Assembly: GCA_004352715.1 (NCBI GenBank)
Contig: SCFE01000034.1
Coordinates: 588,563 to 652,562, forward strand
Length of the DNA: 64,000 bases
Source of the DNA: Hofstenia miamia
Taxonomy: Eukaryota; Xenacoelomorpha; Acoela
Reading direction: 5' to 3'
Of the stretch, positions 14,201 through 29,000 are shown one piece after another. Below the pieces are notes generated by a model. It had not been told where the DNA came from. It saw only the letters and a program-made list of their open reading frames with translations, and searched no databases. The translations under genes were made by a program, and so were the position numbers. Position 1 is the stretch's first letter, and each line of letters begins with the position of its first letter.

Positions 14201-17200
14201 TTCAGAAGAGTACAATTAAATTTTAAATTTGTGTAATTTCTTAAACTAACTTTTAGTGTCAGATCAGGCGCCCCGAGATGTTAAGGCAGTGCTTAATGGA
14301 AAGTCTATTGTTGTAACATGGAAGAAACCGACTCTTGGAGATCCATTTAAATATATCGTTTACTATACTAACAATCCATCTATAAAAATTCATTTTTGGA
14401 ACAACAAAACTGTCGGTAACGTATTTTTACTTATCACTTCTGAACTGAGCTGAAGTTAGCCTACGTTAGCATTAGAAATCTCTATAATCATTTACTATTT
14501 CAATATTTGATTACTTAACACGTTACATGTAAATCTAGTTTGATGGCACTATATAGTAATGAAAAAATAAATGAATGTAAGCTTAAGCAAACTGCACCCT
14601 GAACTCGTTTTTTAATGCAATAAACCAACTTATTTGATAAACTTATACTCGAATTTCACCTTCTTGTTTCCTACAATTTGTGTTGATCGTATGATAATTA
14701 TTTTACTCGATGCTAATATGTGTACTGACGGTTTAAGGGTGAATGGTTTATAATTTTTTTCAATTGAATTGTTTTAGAAGCTTTCATAATATCATTTTAG
14801 AAGGTAGCCTCACAACAATTTTATCAAATTTGAAGTTCAAAACGACCTACGCTATAAAAGTTCAGAGTGTAGTGGATTCAACTGTTGATGCCTTATCTCC
14901 AGTCGTTTTGCAAACTGTGTCTGGGGGCTCAATCTATGGCTTCAAAATTATTGTAAATAATATCAACAACGACAGTGTTTTAATTTCTTGGCCAAAGCCA
15001 AGCTCTTACCAAAAAGTGTCTTTCTATTCTGTAAGTTTTTAATAGACCCTGTTACATGCCACAACTAAAAGTTTTTAGTTATCCAATTATATTTAGGGTG
15101 ATTTATATTTAGGTACTTAATATTTTTAATATTTTTTATATAAAATTCCTTGAATTTTTTTGGTTTGTTATTTTGTAATTTTAGATCGGTTATTACAATT
15201 TAAGAAATGGATTATCAAAATACATTAACTCAATTCCAAATACTGTTCATATTCAATATATTGAAGATCTAAAGCCAAACACAAAATATCGCATTATATT
15301 AAAGGAGACATTTGCGGATCTTCAAAATCACTCAGTAGAAACCGATGTTCTAACTAAATATCAGGGTGAGTTTTATGCCATCTAGCGATATAAGTTATAA
15401 TTCTCATTTGAGTTAATTTTTTGTTTCTCAAATATATCCGTGTATTGGTCATATATAATATATATAAATTGGAAAATTTATAGATTAACCCTATACGATC
15501 TGGACTTTTTTCGCCTAGTAAGGCCCAATATAACTCTAAATTTGATTAAATCATGTTATTAAAGTTAAACTTTGCACAAACATCATCTTGAAATTTTCAA
15601 CTACTTGATGCCATTATTATTTTTAATAACATCATCAAAAATAATTGTTTTGGAAATTTTTTGAATTATATTTAATATTTATTTTAGGAGTTCGAAATGT
15701 TAGAATTAATTAGAATTCATTCTTAACGTATCAAAATATTTATCTTGCTTGTTTTACATAGTTCTTTCTTTCTAACAATAATAATCAACTTTTGGAAAAC
15801 TTAAGACCAAGCCCTTTGTTGATTACATTGTTATACATAGAATAAGCAGATATTTAGACAAGTTTTAATATGTTGCTATGATCCCCAATAAGCGTTTGGA
15901 AAAGTCACCAATTCTCAATAAAACATTAGTTTTTGAGAAATAATCGAATGTTTAATGGAGGAAGAAAATTCTCCTCAAGCCGAATAGATTTAAGAAATTT
16001 GCAACAACGATTGTCGCCAGGAATTGTTGTGAACACCAATAAGCTTATGTATTTTACTGGGAGTTGAAAAACTCAGCCATAAAACCCATTTGGATTATTC
16101 TGGTATAGGTTTTGTTAAAAAATGGAAAATCAAAGAATTGCAAAGTTAATCGCTAAGTATAAGGTAGCACACTAGTTTATTTATGCATGAAAATATGAAG
16201 TGAAAACTGATTGTTAACTTTTATTACATGACTACTTTTCTAAGAACTTATTTTAATGGCATACAATATTTCTGTGGTTTAAACTGTATTTTTTATTTAT
16301 GTGATGTAAATGAGTCTATAATAAAAATAGTTTTTTCCTACAATGGTGGTATTTGTGGACTAACCATCAAACGTTTTGAGATTACATTCAAAATATTTTA
16401 CCAACGTTTTCATATTTTAATTCTCTTATCTAATAACCTTTCCAAAATGATCGACCAACAATATGTTCAGATTTGAATATTTGTAAGTTATTACTGGTAT
16501 TACTATATTGTATATAAACTTAATGTTTGTAAAGGGTCTTGTTAATGAATTTAGACAATTAGATTGCTAAAAGTAAAATGTATCAATGTAGATAACTGTA
16601 AATGTACACCCCACTAATAAATATATCGAAAAATCTCTCGCTAGGGATAAACCCCACAGTAATATTCAATTTATTAATTTATCATTATATCATATTTCCG
16701 TCAATCTTGAACTTCGAGTTTCAATTGAGGTGTCATTTTAAGGTTCTTATCCTATTTCGATCTCTGTGCTCGTCAGGCCCGGGGCGGTAGGATTTCCTCC
16801 CCTATCTAACTCTGGATTGGATTATTATATTAAAATTATACTTTGTTTAATATTTTTCAGGTCAGCACTAGCAATTTGGAATATTCAGAAATGTGATGCC
16901 ATCATTGTTTTTGATGACGTTACTAAATCTGAAAATTTCGTGATTTTTTTTGAAATATATAGCCTTAGCAGTTGGAAATGATGGAAAATTTGCAAAATTC
17001 ATTCTTAAGTTGTCACACTAACATTAATGTTTATGCAAAAATTGCAAGGTTGTGCCCCAGGTTGAAAATAATGATATACAAACAATGAGAAAATTGTTTT
17101 TAAAGGGTTATTTATGTTCCCCAATAACGGTTGGAAAAATCACCAACTCTCATTAAGAAGACTCCACAACTTTATGAGTAATAATCAAATGTTTAGTAGG

Positions 17201-20200
17201 GGAAGAAACCCCCCTCCCCTTGAATAGTGTAAAGAAATAAACAGCTTTTTCATGTTGTTTTTGAATATTTGAAATTCTTTAATTCTGAAAATGATGCAGA
17301 AGTTTTTCTCGGCAGTTATTGAAGAGATTTCCAATCGCTATATTTTTGCGTCATTGCCTAATTAGTATGACGTCCTGTCACTTGTTCTAAATGAAGTAAC
17401 CCAATTTCACGGTAGTTGCTACTTTTCGAAGAAGAGATATTTATTTGGAAGTGAAGAGTAAATAACGTGCACGTGATTTATCGATTTCGTTATTAGTTTA
17501 TGGTAATTTTTTCAAAATCTTTTGATTGACACCTAAGTGCTTGATCATTTGTAATGGGAATAATTATATTCGTTGTATAATTTTCCAACCAAATGCACTT
17601 CCATTCAATTTTTCCTGCATAACTTGATATTTTCATCATTAATTTTATGACGTCATTCAACTTTGTTCTTCTTACACTTAAAGTCACTTTAAGGCAATTT
17701 ATTTCTTTGTTTCTGTACATACAGAAATGTTCTTGAGATTTAGTGGAGTTTATTTCAAACAGGCAAATAATATAATTTTATAAGTACAAAACTACTTTTG
17801 AAAAGTTGACAAAAACTTTAATCACCAAAATTTGACACTGTGTTTCCTGAGATAGTTAATGTCTAAGAATTAATCCTTCGCAAAATACTCAACGTGACTT
17901 TCGACAACTACGTTGTCAACTTTTTACAAGAAAGTTAATGAAAATGACGTCGTTCATTTGAAGTTAATTAACAATAGAATTATGGTTGTTCCTTGAATTT
18001 TCTGAGCAAAGACTTCATTTTAAGGTTTCATACCAAAGGATTAAAAGAAATTATATATAATTAAATAAGATTTTCACCACATATGAAGTTTAAGATATAG
18101 AAGCAAGTTATACACTTTATGTAAATTTTCAAACAAATATAATTTGTTTTGAGTCAAATCGAACCATCTTAGTAATTCTCGAATAGATAAAATTATTTTT
18201 GTTTATGATTTAAGTTAATAACTCATTGCACTTGTCGCGCGGCATCTGATTCCCTGAGTGTAGTGTAAATCCCAGCCCATGTGGATCCCATGCTTAAGGT
18301 GTTCTTCAATATCGTGTCTTCACCGAACAGAGTTGAGAACTGTGTATCTTTGTCAATCGTTGTTGTTTCTATTGTAATATTCCATGAGAATTTAAAAACG
18401 ATTTAATGAGAATTTAATCAAACTCTTCAATGAAACGCGGAAATTCTTTAATTTCTGCGGCATGCTCTGCTGATTTTTACATTTTGTACTGGTTTTCAAA
18501 ATTTAATACTGAAAAATAGGTTTCCTGTTATCCACTAGCAATATCTATTTAGTAATTTCTTTTGTCTCAAAATTTCCCCAACAACAGTGTTTTTTAAAAG
18601 TTATCTGTTTTTGATTTTCTTTAAAAACTAAATGTTCATCCATCCATTTTGGTTGAACATTTTTTAATAATTCTATGGAAATTGATACATTTTTGTCTGC
18701 CTTCATGCTGATTTTAAAGATGTTTTCTTCTGACTACTTGACATTTAGTTGAATATTTTAAGATACTTGAATGAACTTTGTTTTATAAGAATTCTTCACA
18801 ATTGTAGACGGAAGGAAATTCTTTTAGCAACTTTATGGGTTTATGATTTTGTAAAAATGTGGGCCATAGTTTTTTAAGGGATGCTCAGTTTTAATATTTT
18901 TTCACTTTTAAAAATTTATATATATATTAAATATGAAGAAAAATACTCTTTTAGCACAACTATCATACATACAATTAGCAAATCCTGACCACATGTAGAT
19001 AAGTACTCGGAATATATTTTGACGAATATTCTTAATTTGTAAACATATTTTTCAAGGGAACGAGAACCTTATCTAATTAGTTAGGAAATATTTATCTTGA
19101 GTCTAAAAATATATGGAGTGCCGACAATAGCACTGTTAATGAGAATTCATACACTTCAATGATCGATCGAATCTCAGCAATTAATCTTCCATAAAGACAT
19201 TCATTCGATTTCCTCCTTTGCGAACATTTTCACAGCGACAATACATACTATAGCTTTACAAATAGCCTAAATTGAAACGACTTTCTTACAAAGTAAATAT
19301 ATAATTTATTTTCTAAGTCACAGCAGAGATGAATTTCATACATAACGCGTGGTAAATTTATGATCACTCAAACTTTTTTAATTAACACATATAAAACACG
19401 AGCTATTCTAAATGGAAACATCATCTCTGTTAGAATTGCCTGTCATCTACTTGGTACGTTAAAGCGAATATTAAGTTATTTCATGGTTGAATTCAATTCT
19501 TCTCTTATTCAAACTTTATAAATCTACCTAAATATGGCATGAATATAGTTTTTGTTAAACTTTTGTTGCTAACAGGTGATTATCACCATTATCATATACA
19601 CAGTATAAAATATTGAAATTCCCGCCACCTATTTTCTCAGACTCAATAATGCAGACCCTTGGTCTGCCTTTGTTTATAATTCATGAAAAGCGCTATTATT
19701 TATTGATAAGTCTTTATCATTTATTCTTTTCATGGAAAAATTGCATCAAGGAAATTTGACGGATTGGAATTAAATTATCATTATAAAAGCGATGCCGAAA
19801 TCTGAAAGCTTAGAGCCTTATCATTAAAAAATCCTGATAAAATTAGTGTTTAAATAATAGTTTTATCCAAATCACATATATCTTTCTTTTGAGACTCATT
19901 TGAATTTGTACAAAAGCCACCAAGATTTGAGATTGAATTTTAGAAATGCAGCATTAATTGGGCACTTGGAGTAAAACCTGATTTAATTGCCATAGAAGTT
20001 TTAAATTTTTTATCCCAGAAAATGAGTTAAAAACTTTGTTGGCCAATTTTTATTATGTTTATGTATGAATTAACGGCATTCGAGTATGCTTAAATTCTGC
20101 GACGTAGTTTATTAAACCTTAACAATACCATTGGGAATCAATACCATTGTTTCTGAAATTGATCATTGTAATGTAGCAATAAATCTGTGAACATTATTTT

Positions 20201-23200
20201 ACATAATAGGCATGGATGTATTTTTAGACCTTTTGAGATTGGAGGATTTTTTTCTCATTTATTTGAACAAGATTATTCAGTATTTATTAAGTTTACTGTA
20301 GATATTATGAGCTTCTCGATTCCCTGACATTTGCTTTCGTAATATCCAATCGTGTCAAAATTTTAGAAAATTTTGTTAAGTAGGCATTAAGTCAAAGAAA
20401 TCAATCAGAGGCACTATGAAAATGATTTTCAATTAGTTTTAATCATCGTCTGTCGTAATAAACGATTAATTTCTATAAATTTAGTACCATATCCCATTTC
20501 ACCTCCTGAAATCACACAATTGAAGTCGCCGCGTAAAACAAGAATAACGTTTGGAAGTCTATCCAACATTCTGGTTCCCAACCACATGATATTTGTCATC
20601 GCAGCGAGGGAATCTGTGCGGTCGTGCAGGCATATACCTACATTAGCATTTACTGTAAGTAGTAGCCAACTAGATTACAATCAAACTTGTTTTGGCAAAA
20701 ATTCAGCGTTTTTTAAATTTACCATGCTAACTCTTCCCTGATACAAGATTTCGTATCAGTTTCCTTTTTTAGCTATTGTAAAAGAATCATGGTTAGAATT
20801 GAATTCTAAATTCGGATTCGGATTCGAATTTTGGAAGGATGCTTTTCTGACACGTGATTGTGGAAAAATGTATCGAACTTGATTCACTATGCTGGTTTTT
20901 GTCCATTGGATTCAATAAAGAGAATTCATATGAATTAAATATTAATGGGGAATTTACTATGAGATGCAGTCATTTATAATTGACACGAATATAATCTTAT
21001 CGATTTCATGAGAATCGAATTTAAATTACGTTGATGTTATCCATCTATTTCAAAGCGGATTCCACACTGCACTGATTTTCAACATCTGCTTCTGTTTTAA
21101 CTGAACTCCTTTTCTATTCCATGTTTATTACCACTTCTGTATTTGCCTAGTGCTTTAAACATTTAGCACAAAAAATCTATCAGACTGGCGTCATACGTGT
21201 AGTGTAGTCTTGCAGATATTTCAGTCAATTAGGCATTTCATTACATTGTTAAGTTCACTCATTAGAAATATTAGTAGAATTAATAATACTACAGGATTTT
21301 ACAATAGGTTTTCCTGGCTTTGGCCCATTTAACATATATGATTTGCAATACTCATTAAATAAGTCTATTAATTATACCCATGTAAAAGTAGTTCATTTCT
21401 TCTCGTGTATTTACATATAAATTGTGTGGGGGTAATTTAAAAGTAAAAACCATAAAAAATTGAGTTTATTATGTCGAACAACAAATTGAATAGGAATGCA
21501 AGGTTAATTAAAAATGAATTTCTTATGAACTAAGGATTCTGAAGTCCAATTCCTAGCATACACGGTGTCATCGCTTAAAGCCTAGTGATTTGTTTGTTGA
21601 TTTTGCATTACTTCTACATGTATGTCACAAAAATTACTTGAGTATGAAGCGAAACATTTTTTATATTTCGCTAAAATGAGAAATTTGTATTTTCATTGAA
21701 GTTTTTAAATTATTTGACATTAATTTTTTACTAATCATTTTTACCATTTTATTTATTTCGTAAAGTTTTGTTCATTACATAAAAGTGTTTTGAAGGTTGT
21801 TGTACTGCTAATTAAACGCGCGTGCACATTTGATTTTTTACTTATTTTGTTTAAAATCTTTTTTACGGCGGGCATTATCAGCACAGGTTCCACAAATTGA
21901 AACTTTTTTTATTAACAGCAATTTTTCATCTTTCCAATGACGTTTAAATTAAGCAAATTTTGAATTTTGGCTAGGTTTTTCATGATAAATTTCAAACAGC
22001 GCTTTCATTTATATGGTATTAGCCAATGGTTGTTCGCTGATTTTTCAGTCTTCGCACTTGTTTCGAATTGCTGCGAATAGTCAATGCGTTGCTCACGGAT
22101 GGCGATTGGTTCATAGTTAAACAGAATATTTTAGAAAAAAGACCTTTTGCGCTTCTACACCTCCGGCTCTGATCATCTACACGATGACCGGTGCAAAGTT
22201 TTAGCTGCTTTCGTTGATCAGCTGCCTTCATTTCTTGACTTAGGTGATAACGGCAATTATTCAGGATTTATAAATCATCAACTAACTGCTCCTCGCTATT
22301 CCATCTTCATAACCATGATGAATTTAAACGAAGTAAGTGTTTTTAATTTCACATTTCCCCTTAATTTCCTATTTCAATTTCATTTGACATTTTTGCATTT
22401 TCTGACATTTCCATAAATTTTGTAGGTGGATAGCAGAAATAATTGAATCTGATTATATTAACTATGGCGGGTTTTAAGATCCATAACTACATACTAAAAC
22501 AGGAGTTTCTCTTAATTTTAAATGCAAAAGTTATCCAAGATTCGTTTTTTTTCATTTATGAAATATATTCATGGAAATTACACAATAATCGCAATATTGC
22601 CTGAATTTGGAATGATTTAACAGGATTTGCATATTAAGTCCTAAGTTTGCACTTTCATGTGTGCATCTATATAATTTAATTTTTCTTGCTGCATAAATTA
22701 TTTAAATTGAATATGGGTGAAAACAGGTAATGAAGATACTAGAACAGTTTGAAATCACATCTGTTGGCACTTAAGATTTAATATGTACACACTTCCCTGT
22801 TAAATATTGTTAAAGTTATTAAAGCAATTCGGTTTACCGCCAGTGGATTGTAAATTGCGAATGACTTTCGTCCACAGAGAAATTCAAGTTGATTTCTTGA
22901 ATTACTTGAATTAATGTAATTTTTTATTTATAGACAGACGTTGCAATACCGGTTAGAGAGCTTTCTCATTATAATCAATTATAGGCAAATGTTTGCATAT
23001 TGCAATATCTAAATTGTAGCTAGAACCTAGACACTTTTAAGCATTTTTCACCTGGATTGATAATAAAGAGCAAAGCGTATGCAACAGAAACTAGTGTTCT
23101 CGCGCGAATTAGGTAACTTGAACCTTTGGCGACATGTATCATGATCAATTTACTATTCGCAGATGCATCCAAATATGGATGCAAAAGAAGTTATTTTCCT

Positions 23201-26026
23201 TTAATAGTACAAAGAAGTGGTTAGTAATATTGGTCGCGTTCACGAAAGCTTAAGACATACATTAAATTATGACGGCGAACCAGAGATTAAAATGGTCCGC
23301 ATTAGACCACAAGCGAAGACAAGCCGGGCNATATTAACTATGGCGGGTTTTAAGATCCATAACTACATACTAAAACAGGAGTTTCTCTTAATTTTAAATG
23401 CAAAAGTTATCCAAGATTCGTTTTTTTTCATTTATGAAATATATTCATGGAAATTACACAATAATCGCAATATTGCCTGAATTTGGAATGATTTAACAGG
23501 ATTTGCATATTAAGTCCTAAGTTTGCACTTTCATGTGTGCATCTATATAATTTAATTTTTCTTGCTGCATAAATTATTTAAATTGAATATGGGTGAAAAC
23601 AGGTAATGAAGATACTAGAACAGTTTGAAATCACATCTGTTGGCACTTAAGATTTAATATGTACACACTTCCCTGTTAAATATTGTTAAAGTTATTAAAG
23701 CAATTCGGTTTACCGCCAGTGGATTGTAAATTGCGAATGACTTTCGTCCACAGAGAAATTCAAGTTGATTTCTTGAATTACTTGAATTAATGTAATTTTT
23801 TATTTATAGACAGACGTTGCAATACCGGTTAGAGAGCTTTCTCATTATAATCAATTATAGGCAAATGTTTGCATATTGCAATATCTAAATTGTAGCTAGA
23901 ACCTAGACACTTTTAAGCATTTTTCACCTGGATTGATAATAAAGAGCAAAGCGTATGCAACAGAAACTAGTGTTCTCGCGCGAATTAGGTAACTTGAACC
24001 TTTGGCGACATGTATCATGATCAATTTACTATTCGCAGATGCATCCAAATATGGATGCAAAAGAAGTTATTTTCCTTTAATAGTACAAAGAAGTGGTTAG
24101 TAATATTGGTCGCGTTCACGAAAGCTTAAGACATACATTAAATTATGACGGCGAACCAGAGATTAAAATGGTCCGCATTAGACCACAAGCGAAGACAAGC
24201 CGGGCCAGGAAATTTTATTGAAATATAAGTAATGGTAGCAAACAAAATTACTAGTTTTAATTTTGTTCTTTTGTTGTTTTCCCATTTACTTCTGTTTTGC
24301 TAGAAAATGCTAAAATTCAGTCAGTAATTAAATTAATATGGTGAAAGTAAATTATTAACAAAACTTGCTGCAAATTCCACAATGGGTCGGAAAAGGCTGA
24401 AATAAGGCTGACGGGTTGGGCAGGCTGGAATTAGACATTTCGGCTTGTGAAGAACTCATGGGTTGGAGAAAATTCTGCATTAAGAGTTTATATTTATGCA
24501 TATCTAATGCTACACTAAATTTTGGGCATCCCCAACCCTTGACGCCATGAAACTTCCTTTTTAAAGAGCATTGGTGATTTTGTATAATTATTTTGGTTTT
24601 TCTGAACTTAGTCAGTGTTATCGCTTAATATCTCAATGGCATATCGTTTGATAATTGTTTTGCTGACGAACTCGTGGATAGACCAATTGGCGAATACCAA
24701 GAAATGGAACAAAATGTCACCGAAATTTCAAAAACAATTTTGTCACATACTATTGTTGTTTTAGAATTTATTTTTGGGGAAGAATATGACCTATAAGTAA
24801 ACTGAAAAGGTAATAACAACGTCCCTGATATTATAATGTGCGTTTTGCAACCTTATTTAGTTGTTGTAAAACTGCATATATTTGTGCTTGTATATGCTTT
24901 TCGTGGAGAAATTATTTAGCTTGTAATATATATATATATATATATATATATCATTTTTGCTCGATAGTATTATAGATGATTGTATATAATTGCATCCCAA
25001 CAGTTTAAAATATCGGTTTTAAATCCACAAAACAGTTTCAGTAAGTGTATACATTGCAATTTTAGGATATTGCAAACATATTTAGCATTTTAATGACAAA
25101 TATAGACTTTTAGAAATCATTTAGTATCTTAAAGTATTTTTGAGCAACTTTAAAAAAAATAAGAGTTTGAAGAGCAATATTTTTGGAAAGTAATTGAATT
25201 AAAACATATTTTTTATTGACGACATATTCATTTTAAGACTTTTTTCTTGTTTTTTACTAAAGTTTTCTATTAAATTTCATGCTACAGCACTCTCAATTGA
25301 TGGCCATTAAAAACCACTCTATAATTCTGTGTATATTGTAGATCACAAATATCTTTTAATTATAACTTTAAACACGGAAAGTGTGAATTTTAAAGTATAT
25401 ACCCTAACTACAATTAACAATGTACGTTTATGAACTAATGATTCGCTTTTTTGCATTCACAATTTTGTTGTGGGAATTTTAATCCTTAAAAATGTAAATA
25501 CAGTCCCTTTGTTTATATTGGTCTCATGCATCCCTTGTTACTTAGAAAATACTTTTTCGCATTACGTTAATAAAATTGTAGTATTAGAAATTACGAAATT
25601 CAATATTTTGACTTTCGAACAGGAATTTCAAGTTCCACCCCTGAACCAACAATGTTTATCAAACAAAGTTCAATGCCTGGGAAGGGTATAGGTTATAGTA
25701 ATACCATAGAGGGTTGTTTTGTACATTGGTTCATTTTGTTGTTAATCAGTATCTTCAATAGTAGTATTTTGAATTCATAATTTTTTTGCGACAGTAACAT
25801 GTTTTATAGGAACCAGTAAAAAAGGTATATTGTCTTGTATTCATCTATGATTTCATATTTATCTAAAAAATTATTAGGAAGAGTTTCGCATTCATCACCT
25901 TTACTAAATTATAGATATGTTTCATTTTGTTATTGTGTTCGTTAGTGTATGTGTTTATATCCGATTCATGATCAGAAACAAGAGGCCTTTCATTTTGACA
26001 TTTCTACATCTTTGCTATTTAGAGGG

Positions 26027-26063
<37 letters not shown>

Positions 26064-29000
26064 TATAGTTGGCTGCAAAAAAAATGAGACTAGAAAAAAG
26101 TCATATTACTTTTGAACTACTGAACGTAACAACTCAAGAAAGGTAAGATTTTAAAGATACATTAAAGAACTATAAGTAAAAAGCATCAAAGTCTAATTTG
26201 TTTTCCTCCTGTAGAAATAACTTCATTCAAACGAACTGAAACTGATTTCATTAAATTGGACTTCATTTCAGATGTCAAAATGTGTTGACTTTCTTGGATT
26301 TTTTCTTTTAAATCGGATATATTTTTCGGATTTTTCTTCTCAACGTCATTTTTCAATATCTGCCACACGTTTTCGATTGGAGAAAGATCAGCAGAACTTG
26401 GTGGCCATTGCAAAAACTGGATATTATTTTCAGAAAACCAATTTTTTGTCTTTGCTGACGTGTGCGGGGTTGCTCCGTCCTGTTGGAGTATCCATCCATC
26501 ATCATATAAAGCATCAGCATAAGGCATAAATTCAGCTATAATTTGGCAATATCTTTGACTGTCGATTGTGGCTTTTCCGTCTAAAATTTTCAAATAAAAC
26601 CCACGATAGGAAAGTGCTCCCCAAACCATAATTTTTTGGTCGAACTTTGGAACCGCTTTTGTTGGTCTTGGACATTTCTTTGACGACCACACTTGTACTT
26701 TGTTTCTGTGTAGTTGAAATACGCACTCATCAGTTATCCAAACATCTTCAAAAGTGTAGTCTTTCCAATCTTTCACGAAATTTAATCTTTTTTCTTGATG
26801 TTCTTTTGTAATCAGAAGTCGATTTTTTCTGCCAATTTTTGTAACTCCACTTTTTTTCAGTGTTCTCTGAACTGTGGTTTCATGCACAGAGATGTCGGCT
26901 TCAGTTTGAAGTCGGTTTGCAATTTTTTTCCCAGAAATATAGGGATTTTTGAGAGCAATTGCGACTGTTTTCTGAATGAATTTTCCAATAATTTTTCGAG
27001 GGCGTCCACTTCCTTTTCTTCTTTTGAGAGATTCTCCTTGTCGAATTTTTTTCAGCTTTCGAAAATAAGTTGATCGAGAAATTTGCGATGTCGCAAAGGC
27101 GTTTTCAAGCTGTTCCAACGTTTCCATTCCGAAGAAATCAAGTAGAAACTTTGCAAAGCAAAACAATTTGTTTGGTAAGTGTTTTCAAATAATTATGAAG
27201 TACCAGTTTAATTAATTAACTTTTTTGTTTGACCATTTTAAAGTTCACAAAATTCTCGTTGTCTTTTATTTTTATAGTTTCCCTCTAAAACGTCTCAATA
27301 CGTTTCCACAAAGCGTGAAAAAATAGCTGTTCAGTCTCATTTTTTTTGCAGCCAACTATATTTATTTGTCAACACCAGTTCCTCAAAATTTATTTTATTT
27401 CAAACTACTGTCTTGAACGCTAAATATTGAAAAACTTGTTTCAATGATGTAGTAAATCTGTACGATTTTTAGTATTTACATTAAAATAAAATTTTAATAA
27501 TTATCGTATTTACATTAAACGACTGGCATTAGTTTATGAATATCATAGATAAGACAGGCAAGCATAGAAAAAATGTACATGATTCAGAGCACATGTCTTC
27601 AATTCAAATCATTATTTTATCTCTTAAATACATTGCATTATATTTTTGGCCGCTGAATTTTAAGTTACCGGCAGCAAAAATATTATCTAGAAAATTATAT
27701 TGATGACGGCCTATTGCTTATCTACTTTAGTGTATCTTTATAAAGTTTTTCATTATGAATTCAATTCAAAATGGCTGAAATTTATATATTGTTAATAACA
27801 TTTCGTAGCGGTGACTTCCAATACTGCAAGTGAGTTGGGCTGGTTCTTTGAGTTTGGGTCATTTTTAATTTAAATAGTCAATATTTTGTATATCGAATTC
27901 ATTTGAACGGAGACCTAAAATATTGACTAATTTGAAAAGTTGGTTACTTTGACAGCTTCTTGCTCTCACTTCTGTAAATCCGACCAACTACGTTTTAAAC
28001 ATTTCGCTTTTTCTGGTTCTAAATTTCACAATTTCCTGAGTGTAATGAATATTTATTGCGAAGCCAACAGCATTAATTCGGCTCGCGTCCACGGAAACAG
28101 TATGCATTGCATCAAATTTAAACCAGGCAGGTATAAACGATTGGGGATTGGAAAATGCATTAGATTAATTGAAAATATTCATGAGAACTTAGCTTTGATG
28201 GAATTAATAATTGCTGAATATTTAATAGTATCCATCAGTAAGTATAATTTAAAATTCTTTCCAAGATTATAACTCTGAACCATTAAAGAATTAAATTCAC
28301 GCGGTATGTTTACCTTTCAGGTGTGGGCGTAGGATTTTCTGACCGAGTACAAATTTTTTGAAAATACTGAGAAAATAAACCCTAAAATGCATTTCACGAC
28401 TTTGTGTTAAATTTTTCAATTTTTTTATTTAACCAGTCAAATTCAATTTAAAAACCTGACGGGGAGATTCCACCCTGTTCCCCTTGCGTAAGCCACTGCT
28501 GTCTTTGATTAATGCTCATGCTCATCATTGTTAAAACCAGAAATCGAATTTTTTTATTATAAATGTAACCTCAACACCCAATTAAAAACTTTGATAATAG
28601 CATTTCATAATACGTTAATGAATATACAGAAATCATATGGAAAGCTTGTGCGCCATACAAGTATAATCCAGAAATGGAATCGGCAATTACTTACACTGTT
28701 TCTGAAATTTTCGAGAAACATAGTTGAAATATTTCTTGTTTTATCTGATGAAGAGTGAATATTTTGCTTAATTTGGAAAAAAATCTAAGGACCAGTGAAA
28801 ATTTAATGGCTTAAGCAAGCTACATATATTAGTTGTTGTCGGCCTCAGTCTCGAAATTTAGAGCTGGTTTCACCTCTGGTATAACCTAAATCTATAAGCT
28901 TTTTTCAATTAATTGCATTTTTTATTCGTAAATATATCCAGGCTTGTTAATTACCAGGCATGCCGAGAGAGTCGTGATCGTCACACCACACAACAGCACA

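Larger units (their letters stand above)
15366..20484 (+). other. Intron with two copies of a dispersed repeat
   Basis: Five-kb intron. Two copies of a dispersed repeat lie at about 15500-15990 and 16785-17240. Several TGACGTC motifs occur (17363, 17648, 17945). A minus-strand coding-like patch is at 18223-18402. Otherwise AT-rich sequence without recognised genes. Confidence 0.7.

Noticed and set aside
16228-16981. Open frames of 62-82 codons
   Set aside because: AT-rich, hydrophobic, partly inside the dispersed repeat; no splice or homology support.
17340-17960. Cluster of TGACGTC (CRE-like) motifs as an intronic enhancer
   Set aside because: Similar motifs occur in the dispersed repeat (60722, 16915) and near 6171; no independent evidence for regulation.
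26272-27073. Plus-strand open frames across the Tc1 element
   Set aside because: Shadows of the minus-strand transposase.
27940-28272. 110-codon open frame possibly an extra receptor exon
   Set aside because: Possible splice sites give phase 1 in and phase 2 out, but the flanking receptor exons need phase 0 on both sides. Residues resemble no LAR region.
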